Shown: positions 61,336-64,000 of the stretch, piece after piece
Position numbering within the stretch: position 1 is the stretch's first letter
Layout of the letters: each line of letters opens with the position of its first letter
Origin: Inhella proteolytica
Lineage (GTDB): Bacteria; Pseudomonadota; Gammaproteobacteria; Burkholderiales; Burkholderiaceae_C
Length of the DNA stretch: 64,000 nucleotides
Reading direction: 5' to 3'
Assembly (NCBI RefSeq): GCF_016093275.1
Contig: NZ_JAEDAK010000009.1
Span: forward strand, 155,401-219,400
Position numbers and translations under genes: made by a program
Notes under the pieces: model-generated
What the model was told of the DNA's origin: nothing
What the model saw: the letters and a program-made list of their open reading frames with translations, nothing else
Database searches by the model: none

Positions 61336-62790
61336 TTACTCGTAGATCTGCACGGTAGCGTTGAACTGGCCCTGCAGACTTTCGCCACCCACCACCAGCA
61401 CGCGGCCGCTGCGCAGGCGCGTCACGCTGTGGCCGGCGCGCTCGCCGGCCAGGTCGGCGAGGGCCTGCCCACCCTGCGCGGGGTCGTAGCGCTCGGCGCT
61501 CCAGGCATGGCTGTTCGCCGCCGTTTGCCCGCCGAATAGCAGCACCTGGCCGCTGGGCAGCATGGCGCCACGCACCTGGCTGCGCGGCTGGCGCAGCGGC
61601 GGCAGCTCGGCGAAGTGGCCGCTGGCGGGGTCAAAGCGCAGCACGCTGGCGCTGGGTTGGGGGTTCTCGCCCCCCAGCTCACCGCCCAGGATCAGCACGC
61701 GGCCATCCGGCCCCATCAGCGCGGCATGCTGGCTGCGCAGCGGCAGGCCGCTCTCCACCGGGGTGAAGCGCTCGGTGGCGGGGTCGAACAGCTCGGCCAG
61801 CGGGGCCGCGGGGTTGTCGCTGTGGCCACCGACGATGAGGATCTTGCCGTTGGCCAGCACCGTCATGGTGTGGCCGGTGCGCGCGCTGTGCAGGCCGGTG
61901 GCAAGGCGGCGGAAGCTGCGCGTGGCCGGCTCCCAGATCTCGGCCGTGGCGCTGATGGCCGGCGCGCTGCCGCCGTATGACACCACACCGCCGGCCACCA
62001 GCACGCGGCCGCCGGGCAGCGGCGCGGCCGCGTGGTCGGTGCGCGGCGTGCTCATCGTGCCGGCCGGCTGGCTCTGGCCCGTGCGCTCGTCCAGCAGCTC
62101 GGCGGCGCGCCAGTCGGCCCCGCTCAGGAAGCCGCCGGTGATGAGGATCTGGCCCTGCGGGAGCCGCGTGGCCACCGGCGCGGCGCGTCCACTGAGCAAC
62201 TGGCCAAAGGGCAGGATGGAGCCGCTCTGCGGGTCGTAGCGGTCCACCCGGTCGCTCAGGGCGCCACCGCCGCGGGAGCCGCCGATGAGCAGCACGCTGC
62301 CATCGTCGGCCAGCAGCGCGGCGTGTTGGGAGAGATGCAGCGGCTGCGGCAGATTCACATAGCGGTCACGAAATCGCACCGGCACACGCAGCACGGCTTC
62401 GGCGTCCTGCCGACCCGCGCTGCCCACCACCAGACGGAACTCGCGCTCGCGATCCAAAGGCCCGACACGCAGGCTCTGGCCGGACTGCAGCGCACTGCCC
62501 TCAGGGTCCAGGCGGCCGTACTGGCCCTCGAACTCGGCTTTCAGCAGCACGGAGCCGCCCACAAACACCTCGCTGCGATCGGCCTGGAAGCTGAGCACGC
62601 GTGGTGCGGGGTTGCCGGGCGGGGGGTTGGTAGGAGGCGGGTTGGTGGGGGGCGGCTGGTTCGGCTCGGGGGCCGGGCTGCCGGCGCCTCCGCCGCCACA
62701 GGCACTCAGGGCGGCGGCCACCAGCAGGGCGCAGGCAGGGCCGCGCAGGCGTCGGAAGGGCATGGGCATGCCTGGGATGGGGAGTGACAT
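61336..62790 (-). CDS. Kelch-repeat lipoprotein
   Basis: A 484-residue lipoprotein. The signal ends in LSACGGGG, then a Pro/Asn repeat linker (PPPTNPPPTNPPPGNP), an Ig-like domain (about 60-140) and about seven kelch-type blades, each with V/I-L-x-x-GG (LLIGGSRGG, ILITGG, VLVAGG, ILIVGG, VLILGG, VLLFGG, VLVVGG). It should form a beta-propeller on the cell surface or in the periplasm, for binding or galactose-oxidase-like functions. No copper-oxidase residues are evident. The start is one of three near ATGs (62790, 62769, 62763). Confidence 0.75.
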   Translation of the reverse strand: MSLPIPGMPMPFRRLRGPACALLVAAALSACGGGGAGSPAPEPNQPPPTNPPPTNPPPGNPAPRVLSFQADRSEVFVGGSVLLKAEFEGQYGRLDPEGSALQSGQSLRVGPLDREREFRLVVGSAGRQDAEAVLRVPVRFRDRYVNLPQPLHLSQHAALLADDGSVLLIGGSRGGGALSDRVDRYDPQSGSILPFGQLLSGRAAPVATRLPQGQILITGGFLSGADWRAAELLDERTGQSQPAGTMSTPRTDHAAAPLPGGRVLVAGGVVSYGGSAPAISATAEIWEPATRSFRRLATGLHSARTGHTMTVLANGKILIVGGHSDNPAAPLAELFDPATERFTPVESGLPLRSQHAALMGPDGRVLILGGELGGENPQPSASVLRFDPASGHFAELPPLRQPRSQVRGAMLPSGQVLLFGGQTAANSHAWSAERYDPAQGGQALADLAGERAGHSVTRLRSGRVLVVGGESLQGQFNATVQIYE

Positions 62791-62875
62791 GGGCCGTCTT
62801 TCGGGGTGCGTTGAACGAATGGCCGCCACTGTGCGCACCCCGGCGTGACCGCGGCGTGACGGGCCGCGCAGCCGC

Positions 62876-64000
62876 CTAGACCCAGGCCTGCGCCAGCCGC
62901 GCCACCGCCGCGCGCAGCTGCGCCTCGGTGCTGGCCCCGAAGCCCAGCACCAGGCCGGCGCGCTCCCCCGGTTGGCCGCAGGCGCGCAGCAGCTCCTGGA
63001 TGCCACCCAGCGTCAGCCCGGCCGCGCGCGCCTGTTCCAGCAGCCGGGCTTCCTCGGCCGGGCTGGCCAGCGGCAGGTATACGTTCAGGCCCGATGCTGG
63101 CGCCTGCAAGGGCCAGCGCGGCCCGAAGGCGCGCGCCCAGGCCTGCAGCAAGGCCTGGCGGCGCTGCGCGGCGGCGCGGCGGCAGCGGCGCAAATGGCGC
63201 GCCAGCAGACCCAGTTCGATGAAGTCGGCCAGCACCTCCTGCTCGAAGTGCGGCGGCTGGCGGTCCAGCGCGGCACGCACGCGCTGCAGCAGCGGCACCA
63301 GGGCCGGCGGCAGCACCAGATAACCCAGGCGCAGGCCAGGCAGCAGCAGCTTGGAGAAGCTGCCCACATAGATGCAGCGACCCTCGCGGTCCAGGCTGCT
63401 CAGGGCCGGCAGCGGCGGGCCGTCGAAACGGTACTCGCCGGCGTAGTCGTCCTCCACCAGCCAGGCCCGCTGGCGCTGCGCCCACTCCAGCAGCGCCAGG
63501 CGGCGCTCCAGGTCCATGCAGGCACCGGTGGGCCACTGGTGCGAGGGCGTGACGACGGCCATTCGGCAGCCCGGGCCCAGGGCCTGCAGAGCGGCTGGGC
63601 GCAGGCCCCGCCCGTCCACCGGCACGCCCACCGGGCGCGCGCCGCCCAGCTGCAGCGCGGCCCAGCTGGCGTGGTAACCCGGGGCCTCAACCGCCACCGG
63701 CTCACCCGGCCCGGGCAAGGCCAGCCCCAGCAAGGCAAAGGCCTGCTGCGCGCCGCTGGAGATCAGCACCTGTTCGGCGCTGCAGCGCAGGCCGCGGGCG
63801 TGGCGCAGCCAGGCCGCCAGCGCGGCCCGCAGACGCGGCTCGCCCTCGGCCGGGCCGTAGCCCAGCGGCAGCTCGCCGCGCTCGCAGCGGCGCCACAGGC
63901 GGCGCTGCAGGCGCGCCCAGTCCGCACCAGGGAACAGGTCCTGCGGCGGCAGGCCCATGGCAAAGGGGCGCAGCGCGGCCTGGCTGCGGCGCGGCGGCGG
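62876..64000 (-). CDS. MocR/PdxR-type regulator, aminotransferase part (5' end beyond window)
   Basis: The window holds the C-terminal 374 codons; the frame is open to the edge and continues upstream with a Pro/Arg-rich linker (RRSQAALRPFAMGLP), so the N-terminal GntR helix-turn-helix is missing here. The aminotransferase-fold domain shows SSGAQQAF, VTPSHQWPTG, EDDYAGEYRF and the PLP-lysine segment GSFSKLLLPGLRLGY. MocR proteins use PLP as effector to control vitamin B6, GABA, taurine or other amino-compound genes. The target is probably a divergent gene outside the window. A start at the internal ATG 63958 would lack both linker and DNA-binding domain. Confidence 0.85.
   Translation of the reverse strand, partial: PPPRRSQAALRPFAMGLPPQDLFPGADWARLQRRLWRRCERGELPLGYGPAEGEPRLRAALAAWLRHARGLRCSAEQVLISSGAQQAFALLGLALPGPGEPVAVEAPGYHASWAALQLGGARPVGVPVDGRGLRPAALQALGPGCRMAVVTPSHQWPTGACMDLERRLALLEWAQRQRAWLVEDDYAGEYRFDGPPLPALSSLDREGRCIYVGSFSKLLLPGLRLGYLVLPPALVPLLQRVRAALDRQPPHFEQEVLADFIELGLLARHLRRCRRAAAQRRQALLQAWARAFGPRWPLQAPASGLNVYLPLASPAEEARLLEQARAAGLTLGGIQELLRACGQPGERAGLVLGFGASTEAQLRAAVARLAQAWV

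Noticed and set aside
62600..62700. Short tandem repeats in the start of the kelch gene, looked at as a possible repeat element
   Set aside because: They encode a Pro/Asn-rich linker (PPTNP units) in frame, so they are protein repeats, not a CRISPR or mobile element.

Overview
The window is about 64 kb of dense, GC-rich (roughly 70%) chromosomal DNA. Gene content points to a betaproteobacterium of the order Burkholderiales, probably near Rubrivivax, Roseateles or Inhella. The pointers are paired cphA'/cphA cyanophycin synthetases with their ABC transporter and DUF1854 partner, AceK, a class II fructose-bisphosphate aldolase, an HPPD with a divergent Lrp regulator, and a NasT-controlled nitrate ABC transporter. 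This taxonomic placement is inference from gene content. I see no tRNA or rRNA genes, no CRISPR array, no insertion sequence and no prophage, so this looks like ordinary core and near-core chromosome with a few accessory patches.

Layout. 1-8 kb: minus-strand purE-purK-sua5 run, convergent with cnoX, then a long Lnt-type acyltransferase, a proline-rich membrane protein and a secreted SGNH hydrolase. 8-14.6 kb: one tightly packed minus-strand block (CAP protein, two tandem DUF3667 proteins, SWIM protein, purC, TPR protein). 14.6-17.1 kb: fba with its own terminator and a cytosine-deaminase-like amidohydrolase. 17.2-18.7 kb: two small proteins and an HDOD protein. 18.7-21.1 kb: Lrp regulator divergent from hpd and its coupled partner. 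21.1-23.4 kb: a sensorless histidine kinase and a REC-TPR response regulator. 23.5-25.9 kb: an AMP/thymidine-phosphorylase-like enzyme coupled to a PRPP-synthetase-like enzyme. 28.4-34.3 kb: a minus-strand run of ivd, membrane protein, GNAT, carbonic anhydrase, secreted protein, aceK and an APH-like kinase. 34.4-40.2 kb: rsuA, small secreted proteins, an acyltransferase and an HExxH lipoprotein. 40.2-47.9 kb: the cyanophycin locus. 47.9-51 kb: WYL regulator, VOC protein, methyltransferase and small membrane proteins. 51.1-56.7 kb: nrtABD, GST/LysR pair and nasT. 56.8-64 kb: two cytochromes c, GNAT, lipoprotein, DHFR-like protein, SDR, kelch lipoprotein and a MocR-type regulator cut by the window edge.

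Nitrogen is the clearest theme. The cyanophycin block stores nitrogen as Asp-Arg polymer, and nrtABD imports nitrate. The nrtA upstream region (54023-54267) contains, in order, an NtrC-like palindrome, a near-consensus sigma-54 promoter, two hairpins whose six-base loops both carry A1 and G4, and an intrinsic terminator whose 5' arm lies inside the second hairpin. This is the architecture of an ANTAR-controlled antitermination leader, and an ANTAR regulator (NasT) is encoded 2 kb away. It is the best-supported regulatory system in the window.

Other points of interest are a CphA' whose Mur-ligase P-loop is broken, a phosphorylase/PRPP-synthetase pair resembling a nucleotide salvage route, and a CodA homologue with cysteine at the position of E. 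coli Asp314. No system clearly outside known families was found.
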